Of a stretch of 54,005 nucleotides of DNA, positions 27,731-36,600 are shown one piece after another. Every line of letters begins with the position of its first letter. Positions within the stretch are counted from its first letter, which is position 1. A model generated the notes under the pieces. The model saw only the letters and a program-made list of their open reading frames with translations, was not told the origin of the DNA and searched no databases. Source of the stretch: DATLXH01 sp035576005 (GTDB lineage Bacteria > Acidobacteriota > Thermoanaerobaculia > Gp7-AA8); the NCBI GenBank assembly GCA_035576005.1, contig DATLXH010000029.1, positions 1 to 54,005 on the forward strand, written 5' to 3'. A program made the translations under genes and the position numbers.

Positions 27731-28257
27731 TGGCACGAAGCAGGATGGAGCAGTTTCGCGGGGAATCCCGCGGCGGGGTGATTCTGCTGCGGCACGGAGT
27801 CGCCGAGGAGCGAAGTGAAAGGATTGAAGACGACGATCGCAGCCTGACGGCGGATGGTCACAGGAAAATGCGCGACAACGCGCGGGGACTGGCCGAGCTG
27901 TATCCGTCGGTCGACGCTATTTACTCGAGTCCGCTGCTTCGTGCACTTCAGACGGCCCTGTGGCTGTCGAGGAGTTATGGGAAGCAGGTCAAAGTCCACG
28001 TCACTGACGTGATGAGACCGGAAGCCGGCATGCGCGACGTGAGGCGACTCGTGGAGGAGCAGGCAGGGAGGCTCGTAATTCTCGTGGGACACGAGCCGTC
28101 GCTGACGAGTGCCATGCGCCACCTGGCTGGTCTCGGCAGCAGGGGCGGGCTCGAGTTGAAGAAAGGGGGATGCTACGTTCTCCGAGTCGAGCGGGGGGTG
28201 ATCGGTCTGGACGCGATACTCACTCCCCGCATCCTCCGCGCGGCCACTCGCAGGTAG
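27730..28257 (+). CDS. SixA-like histidine phosphatase
   Basis: A 175-aa branch-2-like histidine phosphatase superfamily protein. The catalytic motif ILLRHGVAEE includes the phospho-accepting histidine in RHG, and VGHEPSLTSAM carries the second histidine. YSSPLLRALQTA matches the arginine loop. SixA removes phosphate from phosphohistidine in HPt domains. The ATG at 27730 has GGAGG at 27721-27725; GTG 27727 is an alternative. It is translationally coupled to ppx. Ppx-SixA gene pairs are frequent in bacteria, often with a CHAD protein; here the neighbour is a lysine-rich protein instead. Confidence 0.88.
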   Translation: MARSRMEQFRGESRGGVILLRHGVAEERSERIEDDDRSLTADGHRKMRDNARGLAELYPSVDAIYSSPLLRALQTALWLSRSYGKQVKVHVTDVMRPEAGMRDVRRLVEEQAGRLVILVGHEPSLTSAMRHLAGLGSRGGLELKKGGCYVLRVERGVIGLDAILTPRILRAATRR

Positions 28258-28347
28258 AGAGATTGTACGTGAGCATGATTCGAACGAGGGGCGTTTCAGC
28301 CTAAAAATTACGTATGAATCGTTCACAACAAATGCTGCGATATTACC

Positions 28348-28791
28348 TCATGATTTCTTATGATCTTTCTTCCCATCTTTATCAGATGCCTTTTTCTTCT
28401 TCCCTTTATCTTTATTAGATTTCTTCTTCTTTTTCTTCTCGAGTGGTAAGGTCGCCTCGGCGTCGTCCAGGGTTCTGGCGCTCTTAGCGGGAGCCTTTTT
28501 CGCTGCGCCGCCCTTCTTCATTCCGACAACGATGGAGGGAGCGCTCGCTACGACGAGTGTCGCTGCGGCGATCACCTGGTCGAAGAACGCGTCTTTCTCA
28601 CTGGAATCCATCGTGCCCCAATAGCTCGCCAGTCGTTGCGCGGCGTTTGTGGCGGTCTCCTTCAAGGCGCTGGCACCCGCTTCGCTCTGGCGGTCGCTCA
28701 ACTTCTCGGCAAGCTTGTCGAACGCGCGGACGCCGATGTCTCGCACGAAACCGTTGAACTCGCTGGTCGACTCCTTCTTGTTATCAGCCAT
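28348..28791 (-). CDS. Lysine-rich protein next to ppk, possible polyphosphate-granule protein
   Basis: A 147-aa protein. Residues 1-95 look helical, phasin-like and amphipathic (FDKLAEKLSDRQ, AQRLASYWGTMDSSEKDAFF, then a hydrophobic VIAAATLVVASAPSIVVGM). Residues 95-147 are an extreme lysine tail with KKAPAK and KKKKKKSNKDKGKKKK. The coding tail is markedly more A/T-rich than its neighbours because of lysine codons. It is convergent with the SixA-like gene and ends 29 bp upstream of ppk on the same strand, downstream in transcription order. A helix plus PAKKA/K-rich tail is the layout of some polyphosphate-granule proteins (PhaM, AlgP), so binding polyphosphate is a reasonable inference. Confidence 0.75.
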   Translation of the reverse strand: MADNKKESTSEFNGFVRDIGVRAFDKLAEKLSDRQSEAGASALKETATNAAQRLASYWGTMDSSEKDAFFDQVIAAATLVVASAPSIVVGMKKGGAAKKAPAKSARTLDDAEATLPLEKKKKKKSNKDKGKKKKASDKDGKKDHKKS

Positions 28792-28820
28792 CCTCTTTTT
28801 CCCTTTTCCCTGTCCCGACC

Positions 28821-31073
28821 TCAGGTCCGTTTTTTCTTCAGTTTTTTCGCCCTGCGTCGAAACGATCCAGGCTTGGCAATGGTGTCTTCGTATGGGGCCA
28901 GACGAATCGATTCCGCGCGGGCGACTTCAATAAACCTCTCCTGGCTTCTCACGCGCGGTTCGCCAGCGGCGCGACGCTTGTAAGAGCCGTCGGATTGCAG
29001 CTTCATTGCTTTGACATTGTCTGCGAGCGTGATCTCGAGAATCTTCACGATCCGTTTCTTGATCGGGTCTGCCAGGATCGGGTAGACCAGCTCCACCCGC
29101 CGGAACAGATTCCGCGGCATCCAGTCACCACTCGAGATAAAGATTTCCGGATCGCCACCGTGCTCGAAGTAGAAAATCCGCGAATGCTCGAGGAAGCGGT
29201 CGACGATCGAGATCACCCGGATGTTCTCGCTCAGTCCACTCACGCCAGGCACCAGGCAACAGATGCCTCGGACGATCAGCTCGATTTTTACGCCGGCCTG
29301 ACTGGCGCGATAGAGCGCTTCAATGATCGTCGGATCGACGACCGAGTTGAGCTTTGCAATGATGCGCGCCGGTTTTCCGGCCGCAGCCGCAGCCGTCTCC
29401 CGATCGATCACCGAGATGCTCCATGGATGAAAATCGATGGGAGCGACCACGAATCGATTCCAGGAGAGCTGGGGGCCCTTTCGATCGAAGATCTCCTGAA
29501 CACTTGCCAGACTGAACCCGGTCAGCAGATTCATCAGCTGCGAGGCGTCGTCACCGAAGTCGTCATCGCACGTGAACAGATCGATGTCCGTGTAGATGCG
29601 GGCGGTCGAGGAATTGTAGTTCCCCGTCGACATGTGGACGTAGCGACGAAGCGCCGTCCCTTCCCGGCGAACGATGAGGCAGAGCTTGCAGTGAGTCTTG
29701 ATGCCGACCAGACCGTAGACCACCTGGACTCCTGCATCCTCGAGGCGGCGTGCCCACGCGATATTCTTCTTCTCGTCGAATCTTGCCTGAAGCTCCACGA
29801 CCGCCGTGACCTGCTTGCCACGCAGGGCCGCTGCGGCGAGTGCCTCAACGATCGGTGACGCTGCATCCGTCCGGTACAGCGTCTGCTTGATCGCGACGAC
29901 GTCTGGATCTTCCGCCGCAGCCTGGACCAGTTCCACAACCGCCGTGAAGGAATCATAGGGACGATGCAGCATGATGTCGCCCCTTCGGATGATCGAGAAA
30001 ATATCGTCTGAAGACGCGAGCTGCGAGGGGATCCGCGGATTGAAGGGAAGTTCCTTGAGTGAGGGCTTCTTGACCAGATCGTAGAGTTGCATCAGGTCGC
30101 CCAACTTGAGAAAGCCCGGAGCGAGAAAGACATCTTCACGAAGAGTGTTGGCAGCGTTTGTCAGCAGCGCGACCAACGATTCGTCCGCGTAATCCGCGAT
30201 CTCGATCCAGACAATCTCTTTCCGATCTCTTCGTCGAAGCTCACTCTCGACCGACTTGAGCAGATCCTGAACTTCGTCCTCGGGAATGGTTATGTCCGCG
30301 TTTCGAATCACCCGGAACGGCACGGCCTTCCGTACTTTGAGCCCCGGAAAAAAGTCGCCGACAAACTCGGCGATCACCTGTCCCATTGCAATGAATCGGA
30401 AAGGGGCGTCGGGGACTGGCACCAGTCTCGGCAGAAGTGGCGGAACCTTGAGAAACACCACATGCTCATCGCCTCGCTCGCTCTCCAGCATGACCGCCAT
30501 GTTCAGCGCTCGGTTGGCCAGAAACGGGAAGGGGTGGCCGGGATCGAAGGCGAGTGGCGTGAGGATCGGGGCAACCTGAAGCTCGAAGTACTCCCTGAGT
30601 TTGGCCTGCTCACGCTTACTGAGATCTGCGACAGTCTCGAGCAGGATTCCTGACTTGCGCAGCTCGGGGAGAATCTGATCGTTGAAACAGGAATACATGT
30701 CGTGCAGAAGGCTGCGAACCCGCTCACGAATCCCCTTGAGCTGCTGCTTTGGTGTCAGCCCGTCGGCGGAGTGCTCGGCAATCCTTGCGATGGCAAGGTC
30801 GCGGATGCCGCCCACGCGAACCATGAAGAACTCATCGAGGTTGCTCGAGCAGATACTGAGGAACTTGACCCGCTCGAGGAGGGGAACGTTCGGGTTCTCA
30901 GCCTCGCTCAGGACCCGGCGGTTGAATTCGATCCAGCTGAACTCACGGTTGAATAGCCGGACCGGCTCGGCCGGCACGGCGAGCGCGGGGACTTTGATCT
31001 GACCCGAGCTGGTCGCCGTCGTCACTAGATCGGATGAACCGCTTCTCTCAGTTTCCTGACTGTCTGCTTCCAT
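28821..31073 (-). CDS. ppk: Polyphosphate kinase 1
   Basis: A 750-aa PPK1 that polymerises ATP gamma-phosphate into polyphosphate through a phosphohistidine. The N domain shows RLFNREFSWIEFNRRVL, NVPLLERVKFLSICSSNLDEFF and MVRVGGI; the head domain follows. The core has DIMLHRPYDSF, LYRTDAASPIVEAL, ARFDEKKNIAWARRLEDAG and IKTHCKLCLIVRR (catalytic histidine in KTHCK), then YVHMSTGNYN. The ATG at 31073 (MEADSQETERS) is preferred; the extension to 31205 would cover the promoter. The end is followed at 29 bp by the lysine-rich gene. Divergent from pstS2, with a Pho-type repeat on this strand. Confidence 0.95.
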   Translation of the reverse strand: MEADSQETERSGSSDLVTTATSSGQIKVPALAVPAEPVRLFNREFSWIEFNRRVLSEAENPNVPLLERVKFLSICSSNLDEFFMVRVGGIRDLAIARIAEHSADGLTPKQQLKGIRERVRSLLHDMYSCFNDQILPELRKSGILLETVADLSKREQAKLREYFELQVAPILTPLAFDPGHPFPFLANRALNMAVMLESERGDEHVVFLKVPPLLPRLVPVPDAPFRFIAMGQVIAEFVGDFFPGLKVRKAVPFRVIRNADITIPEDEVQDLLKSVESELRRRDRKEIVWIEIADYADESLVALLTNAANTLREDVFLAPGFLKLGDLMQLYDLVKKPSLKELPFNPRIPSQLASSDDIFSIIRRGDIMLHRPYDSFTAVVELVQAAAEDPDVVAIKQTLYRTDAASPIVEALAAAALRGKQVTAVVELQARFDEKKNIAWARRLEDAGVQVVYGLVGIKTHCKLCLIVRREGTALRRYVHMSTGNYNSSTARIYTDIDLFTCDDDFGDDASQLMNLLTGFSLASVQEIFDRKGPQLSWNRFVVAPIDFHPWSISVIDRETAAAAAGKPARIIAKLNSVVDPTIIEALYRASQAGVKIELIVRGICCLVPGVSGLSENIRVISIVDRFLEHSRIFYFEHGGDPEIFISSGDWMPRNLFRRVELVYPILADPIKKRIVKILEITLADNVKAMKLQSDGSYKRRAAGEPRVRSQERFIEVARAESIRLAPYEDTIAKPGSFRRRAKKLKKKRT

Positions 31074-31114
31074 GGCGAAATACTCCGAAAGATCGGAAGA
31101 ATAGAGGAATCGCC

Positions 31115-31132
31115 ATTGAGAGGGCTGTAAAT
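31115..31132 (-). promoter_or_regulatory. Putative Pho box upstream of ppk
   Basis: On the minus strand: ATTTACA, four bases, TCTCAAT, again with 11-bp period, 42 bp before the ppk ATG. The second half resembles CTTCAAT in the TonB receptor site. Weaker than the porin site. Confidence 0.5.
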
Positions 31133-31175
31133 TCCTCATCACTCGCCCTCTGAGAGCATCTCCAGTCCCCTCGGA

Positions 31176-31193
31176 ATTTACAAAGACTTTACG
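31176..31193 (+). promoter_or_regulatory. Putative Pho box upstream of pstS2
   Basis: ATTTACA, four bases, CTTTACG, with 11-bp period, about 45 bp before the pstS2 ATG; a third degenerate half (GTCACCA) follows at the same period. Confidence 0.6.
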
Positions 31194-31237
31194 CTCAGTC
31201 ACCACTTCCTCTATCCCGTTCTTCTAGAGTGCGCCGG

Positions 31238-32185
31238 ATGAAGAGCTCAATCTGGACCGCCCTCTCCTTCCTGTTTTTTGCCGTTGCCTGTGCTCCCGCA
31301 GAGCGAACCAGCGTCGATCGCTCATCGGGATCCAGCGCACAGTCCGCCCAGGTTGCTTCGGGCAAGCCGATCAGCATCAAAGGCTCGGACACGATGGTCA
31401 TCCTGGGTCAACGATTCGCTGAGGAGTACATGAAGGCGAATCCGGGAACCGTGATCCAGGTCAACGGTGGCGGCAGTGGAACCGGTATCGCGGCCCTCAT
31501 CAACGGAACGGTTGATCTCGCACAGTCATCACGACCGATGAAGCCGAAAGAAAAGGCTGATGTCGAGACGAACAGGAAGGCAACACTCGTCGAACAGCCA
31601 GTGGCACTCGACGCTCTGTCAGTCTTCGTTCACGGGAACAACAAGGTCAAGACGCTTTCGCTCCCACAGCTCAAAGAGATCTACACCGGTAAGGCCACGA
31701 ACTGGAAACAGGTCGGCGGCTCGGACGCCCAGATCATCATGTACGGGCGCGAGAACAGCTCAGGGACATACGAGTACTTCAAGGAGCATGTTCTCGAGAA
31801 GGCTGACTTCGCTGCCAGAGTGCAGACTCTGCAGGGCACGGCCGCCGTCATCAATGCTGTCGCCAAGGATCCGAATGGAATCGGCTACGGCGGCATCGCG
31901 TATAGCAAGGACGTCACTCTGGTGTCAGTGAAGAATGACGCATCATCGGCTGCCATCGCGCCGAACGAGACGACCGTGCTCGATGGGTCGTATCCGATCA
32001 GCCGAAAGCTGTTCTTCTATTACCTTTCTACTGCGAGCGAGGCCCAGAAAAACTTCGTGACCTGGGTTCTTTCCCCGGCCGGTCAGGCTGTCATCAAGGA
32101 CGTCGGGTACTTTCAGCTGGCGGGCGGCTCGGCCGAACGCTCCGCGGCAGCCACCACGAACACTGCCTCTCCATCCAACCCTTAA
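31238..32185 (+). CDS. pstS: Phosphate-binding lipoprotein PstS (second copy)
   Basis: A 315-aa binding protein with a lipoprotein signal (FLFFAVAC, lipobox ending in cysteine) followed by a serine-rich linker. The fold repeats the motifs of the first copy: ISIKGSDTMVILG, NGGGSGTGIAALINGTVDLAQSSRPM, LKEIYTGKATNWKQVGG and YGRENSSGTYEYF. The C terminus has a short A/S/T-rich tail. The ATG at 31238 is chosen over GTG 31229. It leads the operon pstS-pstC-pstA-pstB-phoU-phoB-phoR, with an 8-bp gap to pstC. Confidence 0.93.
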   Translation: MKSSIWTALSFLFFAVACAPAERTSVDRSSGSSAQSAQVASGKPISIKGSDTMVILGQRFAEEYMKANPGTVIQVNGGGSGTGIAALINGTVDLAQSSRPMKPKEKADVETNRKATLVEQPVALDALSVFVHGNNKVKTLSLPQLKEIYTGKATNWKQVGGSDAQIIMYGRENSSGTYEYFKEHVLEKADFAARVQTLQGTAAVINAVAKDPNGIGYGGIAYSKDVTLVSVKNDASSAAIAPNETTVLDGSYPISRKLFFYYLSTASEAQKNFVTWVLSPAGQAVIKDVGYFQLAGGSAERSAAATTNTASPSNP

Positions 32186-32193
32186 GACGCATC

Positions 32194-33168
32194 ATGACCA
32201 CTCCCAATGAGCTGAACCTCGGGAAGCGCGAGCGGCTGCGGCTGTTCACCGACTCCGCCATGGCCGTGGCGTTTACGCTCGCGGGCTGGCTGGCCATCGT
32301 GTTCATCCTCCTGATTTTCGTCTTCACATTCAAGGAATCACTGGGGATTTTCACGGATCACGAGATCCAGAAGGAAGCAAACCTCCACAAGTTTTTCGTC
32401 GAGGAGATTCCGGAAGCGACGACCATGATCGACCGCTACATCTGGCAACCGGTCTCCGAGATCCCCAAGATGTCGTTTATCCCGCTGCTTCTGGGCACCC
32501 TCAAGGCGACATTCGTCGGTCTTCTCTTCGCATGTCCGGTTGGAGTTGCGGCCGCGCTGTTCTCGTCCGAGTTCGCTCCTGCGCGGATGCGAGAGATCCT
32601 GAAGCCCGCCGTCGAATTGCTCGCCGGAATCCCATCAGTCGTTCTCGGCTTCTTTGCGCTCTTGGTGCTCGCCACCTGGCTCCAGACTCTTTTCGGCTTC
32701 ACGTATCGGCTCAATGCTTACAACGCTGGAATCGCTCTGGGGATCGCGATCCTGCCGGTGATCTTCACGATCACCGAGGATGGTCTGTCCGCAGTCCCCA
32801 GAAGCTATCGCGATGCGTCGCTGGCGGTGGGAGCGACGCGGTTTCAGACAGCGATGTCCGTGGTCCTGCCCGCCGCGTCGCCCGCGGTCTTTGCGGCGCT
32901 CGTCCTCGGATTCGGTCGAGCGATCGGCGAGACGATGATTCTTCTCATGGCAGGTGGAAATGCAGCCATCAGCTCGTTCAGTCTCAATGATCCTCTCAGA
33001 ACTCTCTCGGCGACCATCGCTGCAGAGCTCGGCGAGGTTGTCTTTGGAGACGCTCATTACTCGGCCCTGTTCTTCATGGGGACTCTGCTCTTTATCATCA
33101 CCTTCGTTTCCAACACCATCGGCCAGCTGGTCATCGCGCGAATGCAGCGAAAAATGAGGGGGACCTAG
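32194..33168 (+). CDS. pstC: Phosphate ABC transporter permease PstC
   Basis: A 324-aa inner-membrane subunit of the high-affinity phosphate importer. Helices are seen at about 22-48, 95-125, 150-175, 185-205, 238-258 and 285-310. The coupling loop AVPRSYRDASLAVGATRFQT is the permease EAA-type motif. A 60-residue periplasmic segment between the first two helices (IQKEANLHKFFVEEIPEATT) is typical of this PstC group. The stop overlaps the GTG of pstA by one base. Confidence 0.94.
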   Translation: MTTPNELNLGKRERLRLFTDSAMAVAFTLAGWLAIVFILLIFVFTFKESLGIFTDHEIQKEANLHKFFVEEIPEATTMIDRYIWQPVSEIPKMSFIPLLLGTLKATFVGLLFACPVGVAAALFSSEFAPARMREILKPAVELLAGIPSVVLGFFALLVLATWLQTLFGFTYRLNAYNAGIALGIAILPVIFTITEDGLSAVPRSYRDASLAVGATRFQTAMSVVLPAASPAVFAALVLGFGRAIGETMILLMAGGNAAISSFSLNDPLRTLSATIAAELGEVVFGDAHYSALFFMGTLLFIITFVSNTIGQLVIARMQRKMRGT

Positions 33169-34220
33169 TGTCTGTCGACCCCGATACCACGCTGCGCGCC
33201 TATCCGCCTCGCATGCAGCCCTCTGCAATGTCGAAGAGGCCGCGGCAGATCCGCGAAGTCGTCTCTGTCGGTCTGCTGGGCTTCAGTGCCTTCCTTATCA
33301 TCGCGATCCTTGCGGTCATCCTTGGAAACATCGCCTACGCCGGGATCGGGCAGATTTCGTGGGAGTTTCTTACGAAATCTCCCGAAGCGGGACTAACCGA
33401 GGGAGGGATCTTTCCCGCCATATTCGGGACTGTCTCGCTCGTCATTCTGATGACGATTGCAGCGGTGCCGTTTGGTGTGGCGACAGCCGTATACCTGCAC
33501 GAGTACACGCCGGCCGAGAGTCCGTCAGTTGCGTGGCGTCGCTACCAGTCCGCCCGAGTGGGAGAGAAGGGAAAGCTGCTGAGGCATTTCCTCTCTGCTG
33601 TGCTGGCCACGATCACTCGAAGCGCAGTGGCAAACCTGGCGGGCGTTCCTTCGATCGTATTTGGCCTGTTCGGTCTCGGCTTTTTCATCCAGTTTGTCGG
33701 CCGTGGACTCGATCGCGCGACCCAGGCACCGGGGGAGATTCACTGGGGACAGGGAAACATTCTCTGGGCCGCCCTGACGCTGGCGCTGCTGACACTCCCG
33801 ACCGTGATTGTGGCGACAGAGGAAGCTCTGCGGACCATTCCGTCCGATCTCCGTGCGGCGTCAATCGCCCTGGGAGCGACGCGCTGGGAAACGATCAGAC
33901 GGATCGTGTTGCCCGGGGCGCTTCCAGGAATTCTCACGGGTGCCATCCTCGCGGTCTCCCGCGGTGCGGGAGAAGTGGCGCCGATCCTCTTCACCGGCGC
34001 AGCCTATTACCTCCCATACCTTCCCAAGCGACTCACCGACCAGTTCATGGAGTTGGGCTATCACGTTCTGATCCTGTCAACGCAGTCGCCCGATGTTGAG
34101 GCAACCAAGCCCTTGCTATACGGAACGGTTTTCGTCCTGCTGGCGCTGACGTTCCTGCTCAATCTCGCTGGTGTTCTGATTCGATCGCGGACACGGTCGA
34201 AAATGCGTGTGGGCGGTTGA
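33168..34220 (+). CDS. pstA: Phosphate ABC transporter permease PstA
   Basis: A 350-aa inner-membrane permease, partner of PstC. Membrane segments occur at about 35-60, 90-118, 150-185, 200-222, 258-285 and 315-340. The EAA-type loop is TIPSDLRAASIALGATRWETI. GTG start at 33168 overlaps the pstC stop. About 30 residues between the second and third helices (PAESPSVAWRRYQSARVGEK) lengthen the cytoplasmic loop beyond the E. coli form. The stop is two bases before the pstB ATG. Confidence 0.94.
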   Translation: MSVDPDTTLRAYPPRMQPSAMSKRPRQIREVVSVGLLGFSAFLIIAILAVILGNIAYAGIGQISWEFLTKSPEAGLTEGGIFPAIFGTVSLVILMTIAAVPFGVATAVYLHEYTPAESPSVAWRRYQSARVGEKGKLLRHFLSAVLATITRSAVANLAGVPSIVFGLFGLGFFIQFVGRGLDRATQAPGEIHWGQGNILWAALTLALLTLPTVIVATEEALRTIPSDLRAASIALGATRWETIRRIVLPGALPGILTGAILAVSRGAGEVAPILFTGAAYYLPYLPKRLTDQFMELGYHVLILSTQSPDVEATKPLLYGTVFVLLALTFLLNLAGVLIRSRTRSKMRVGG

Positions 34221-34222
34221 TA

Positions 34223-35050
34223 ATGGCAACTATGGAATTCGTTCAAGGTACTCGCGCCGCAGCTGGATCCGCGCAGCCAGCGGTCTCGTCGGGAGTGCGG
34301 CCGAAGATCGACGTGAAAAAGTTCAACTTCTTTTACGGATCTGCGCAGGTGCTGTACGAGGTCGATCTCGAGCTCCCGGAAAAACAGGTCACCGCTCTGA
34401 TTGGACCGTCAGGCTGCGGAAAGTCGACCTTTCTTCGCTCGATCAACCGGATGAACGACACGATCCCGGGAGCACGGGCTGAGGGAACGATCTCGATTGA
34501 CGGGAGGGATCTGTACGCTCCCGACGTCGATGTCGTCGCGCTGCGCCGTCGCGTCGGAATGGTGTTCCAGAAATCGAACCCGTTTCCCAAAACGATCTTC
34601 GAGAACGTTGCGTACGGTCTGCGGATTGGCGGCATCAAGGACAAGAGGGTGCTCGACGAGATCGTCGAGCAGTCGCTTCGACGGGCCGCGCTCTGGGACG
34701 AAGCGAAGGACCGGCTCGGGGCCAGTGCACTTGCGCTCTCGGGCGGCCAGCAGCAACGGCTCTGCATCGCTCGCGCTCTCGCCGTCGGTCCCGAGATCCT
34801 GCTCATGGACGAGCCAGCCTCGGCTCTCGACCCGATCGCCACGCAGAAGATCGAGGAGCTCATCTACGAGCTCAAGGACAACTTTACGATCGTCATCGTC
34901 ACGCACAACATGCAGCAGGCAGCCAGAGTATCGAATCGAACAGCCTTTTTCATGCTCGGGAAACTCGTGGAAGTCGGCGATACGAATGCGATTTTCATGA
35001 CTCCAAAAGAGAAGCTGACGGAAGACTATATAACGGGACGTTTTGGTTAA
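34223..35050 (+). CDS. pstB: Phosphate ABC transporter ATP-binding protein PstB
   Basis: A 275-aa ATPase of the Pst importer. FNFFYGSAQVLYEVDLELP opens the domain; Walker A is GPSGCGKST, followed by the PstB-specific LRSINRMNDTIPGARAEG, Q-loop VFQKSNPFPKTIFENVAYG, signature LSGGQQQRL and Walker B ILLMDEPASALDP. An alanine-rich N-terminal extension of about 25 residues precedes the domain. The ATG at 34223 lies two bases after the pstA stop. Confidence 0.96.
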   Translation: MATMEFVQGTRAAAGSAQPAVSSGVRPKIDVKKFNFFYGSAQVLYEVDLELPEKQVTALIGPSGCGKSTFLRSINRMNDTIPGARAEGTISIDGRDLYAPDVDVVALRRRVGMVFQKSNPFPKTIFENVAYGLRIGGIKDKRVLDEIVEQSLRRAALWDEAKDRLGASALALSGGQQQRLCIARALAVGPEILLMDEPASALDPIATQKIEELIYELKDNFTIVIVTHNMQQAARVSNRTAFFMLGKLVEVGDTNAIFMTPKEKLTEDYITGRFG

Positions 35051-35082
35051 TCGTTAATCAAGACTCGTAATCGGGATCAATT

Positions 35083-35754
35083 ATGAATAGACATTTTGAT
35101 AGGGATATTGAACAACTCAAGGAGCTCCTCCTCAGGATGGGAGCAATGGTCGAGGACTCGATCAATCAGTCCATCCGGGCACTGCTCGAGCGCGACACGG
35201 CGATCGCCGAACAGGTGATTGCAGCGGACTCGGACATTGATCGTATGGAGCTCGAGATCGATCAGCACACAATCGAGCTGATCGCGAAAATGCAGCCGGC
35301 CGCGGTTGATCTGCGATTCGTAGCCACCGCCATGAAGATCAATCCCGAGCTGGAACGGATTGCAGATCTCGCTCAGGACGTGTGCGAGCGTGCCATCGAG
35401 CTGAATCGCGAAGCGCAGCTCAAGCCATTGATCGACATACCTCGCCTTGCCCGCGCCGCACAGGAGATGGTCCGTCAATCGCTCGACGCGTTCGTCCGCG
35501 GCGACGCCGCTCTTGCGCGTGCAGTCATTGCCCGCGACGACGAGGTCGATCAGATGACGGAGGATTCCTTCCGCGAGCTTCTGACCTACATGCTCGAGGA
35601 CTCCGCTTACATTTCCCGGGCAATCCGTCTCACGTTCGTCGGCAAGTACTTCGAGCGTATTGCCGATGGCGCGACGAATATCTGCGAGATGGTGGTCTAT
35701 CTCGTCGAAGGGAAAGTCATCAAACATGCCGGCAATGTTGGAGAGGTCCGCTGA
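35083..35754 (+). CDS. phoU: Phosphate signalling regulator PhoU
   Basis: A 223-aa all-helical protein with two PhoU repeats, each a three-helix bundle with metal-binding acidic motifs. MNRHFDRDIEQLKELLLRMG and VAADSDIDRMELEIDQ-like segments define the first, and AVIARDDEVDQMTEDSF and YFERIADGATNICEMVVYL the second. PhoU links the Pst transporter to the PhoR kinase and represses the regulon when phosphate is ample. It follows pstB by 32 bp and precedes phoB by 75 bp. Confidence 0.94.
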   Translation: MNRHFDRDIEQLKELLLRMGAMVEDSINQSIRALLERDTAIAEQVIAADSDIDRMELEIDQHTIELIAKMQPAAVDLRFVATAMKINPELERIADLAQDVCERAIELNREAQLKPLIDIPRLARAAQEMVRQSLDAFVRGDAALARAVIARDDEVDQMTEDSFRELLTYMLEDSAYISRAIRLTFVGKYFERIADGATNICEMVVYLVEGKVIKHAGNVGEVR

Positions 35755-35829
35755 GACACTCTTCTGCCGGGGTCTCGTGGAGCCGCGAGAGCCCCTGCAG
35801 ACGGATGCGCACACCTGGCCAGTAGATAG

Positions 35830-36507
35830 ATGAAAAAAATCGCACTGATCGAGGACGACGCGGACATCGCATTCTCAATCCAGCTGAATCTGGAGCGTGA
35901 AGGCTATGCGGTCACATCCTTTTCGAACGGGCAGGAAGGTTTGCTCTCCGTCCAGCAGGAGTCGTTCGACTTTCTGATCCTCGACTTGAATCTGCCGGAC
36001 CTCGACGGCTTCACGATCTGCAGAGAGCTCCGCCGCGACGACAGCACCAGGAACCTCCCGATTCTGATGCTCACGGCCCGAACCTCTGAGCGGGACCGTG
36101 TGACAGGGCTCGAGCTTGGCGCCGATGACTACCTCACGAAGCCTTTCAGCATGAGAGAGCTGCTCGCCCGTGTAGCCGCAGTGCTGCGGCGCTCAGGAGC
36201 CAAGGAGGAAGCGATCGCTTACGACGACGGCTCCCTCCAGGTCGATGGCCGGACTTTGCGGGTCCATGTTGACGGGAGCGAGGTCCGTGTCGCGAAAAAA
36301 GAGTTCGAGCTGCTCTGGATGCTCATCAGAAATCGCCCTTCGGTCGTATCGCGAGAGAGGATTCTCTCCGAAGTGTGGCAGATGGCTGACGATGTCGAGA
36401 CGCGAACCGTCGATGCCCATATACGGAATCTCAGAAAGAAGATTGGAAGAGATCGGATCAGCACCGTGATCGGGTACGGCTACCGATTTGAACCAGTGAC
36501 GCCATGA
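35830..36507 (+). CDS. phoB: PhoB-type response regulator
   Basis: A 225-aa OmpR/PhoB-family regulator. The receiver domain has EDD at 8-10, the phospho-acceptor D52 in LILDLNLPDLDG, T in LMLTARTSE and K in YLTKPFS. The winged-helix domain (about 130-223) has FELLWMLIRNRP and the recognition helix ETRTVDAHIRNLRKKIG. Being in the same unit as pst-phoU and directly before a PhoR-like kinase identifies it as the phosphate regulator. It is the natural candidate to bind the 11-bp direct repeats at 17572, 23684, 31115 and 31176. Confidence 0.93.
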   Translation: MKKIALIEDDADIAFSIQLNLEREGYAVTSFSNGQEGLLSVQQESFDFLILDLNLPDLDGFTICRELRRDDSTRNLPILMLTARTSERDRVTGLELGADDYLTKPFSMRELLARVAAVLRRSGAKEEAIAYDDGSLQVDGRTLRVHVDGSEVRVAKKEFELLWMLIRNRPSVVSRERILSEVWQMADDVETRTVDAHIRNLRKKIGRDRISTVIGYGYRFEPVTP

Positions 36508-36600
36508 CGCCACCGGGCGGGCGTCGCGGTCGCGCGGCGGCACCGTACTCTCTCCGACTCACTCGTGTGAGCGCGATAAGAGGATTCATCCGGACCAGGT

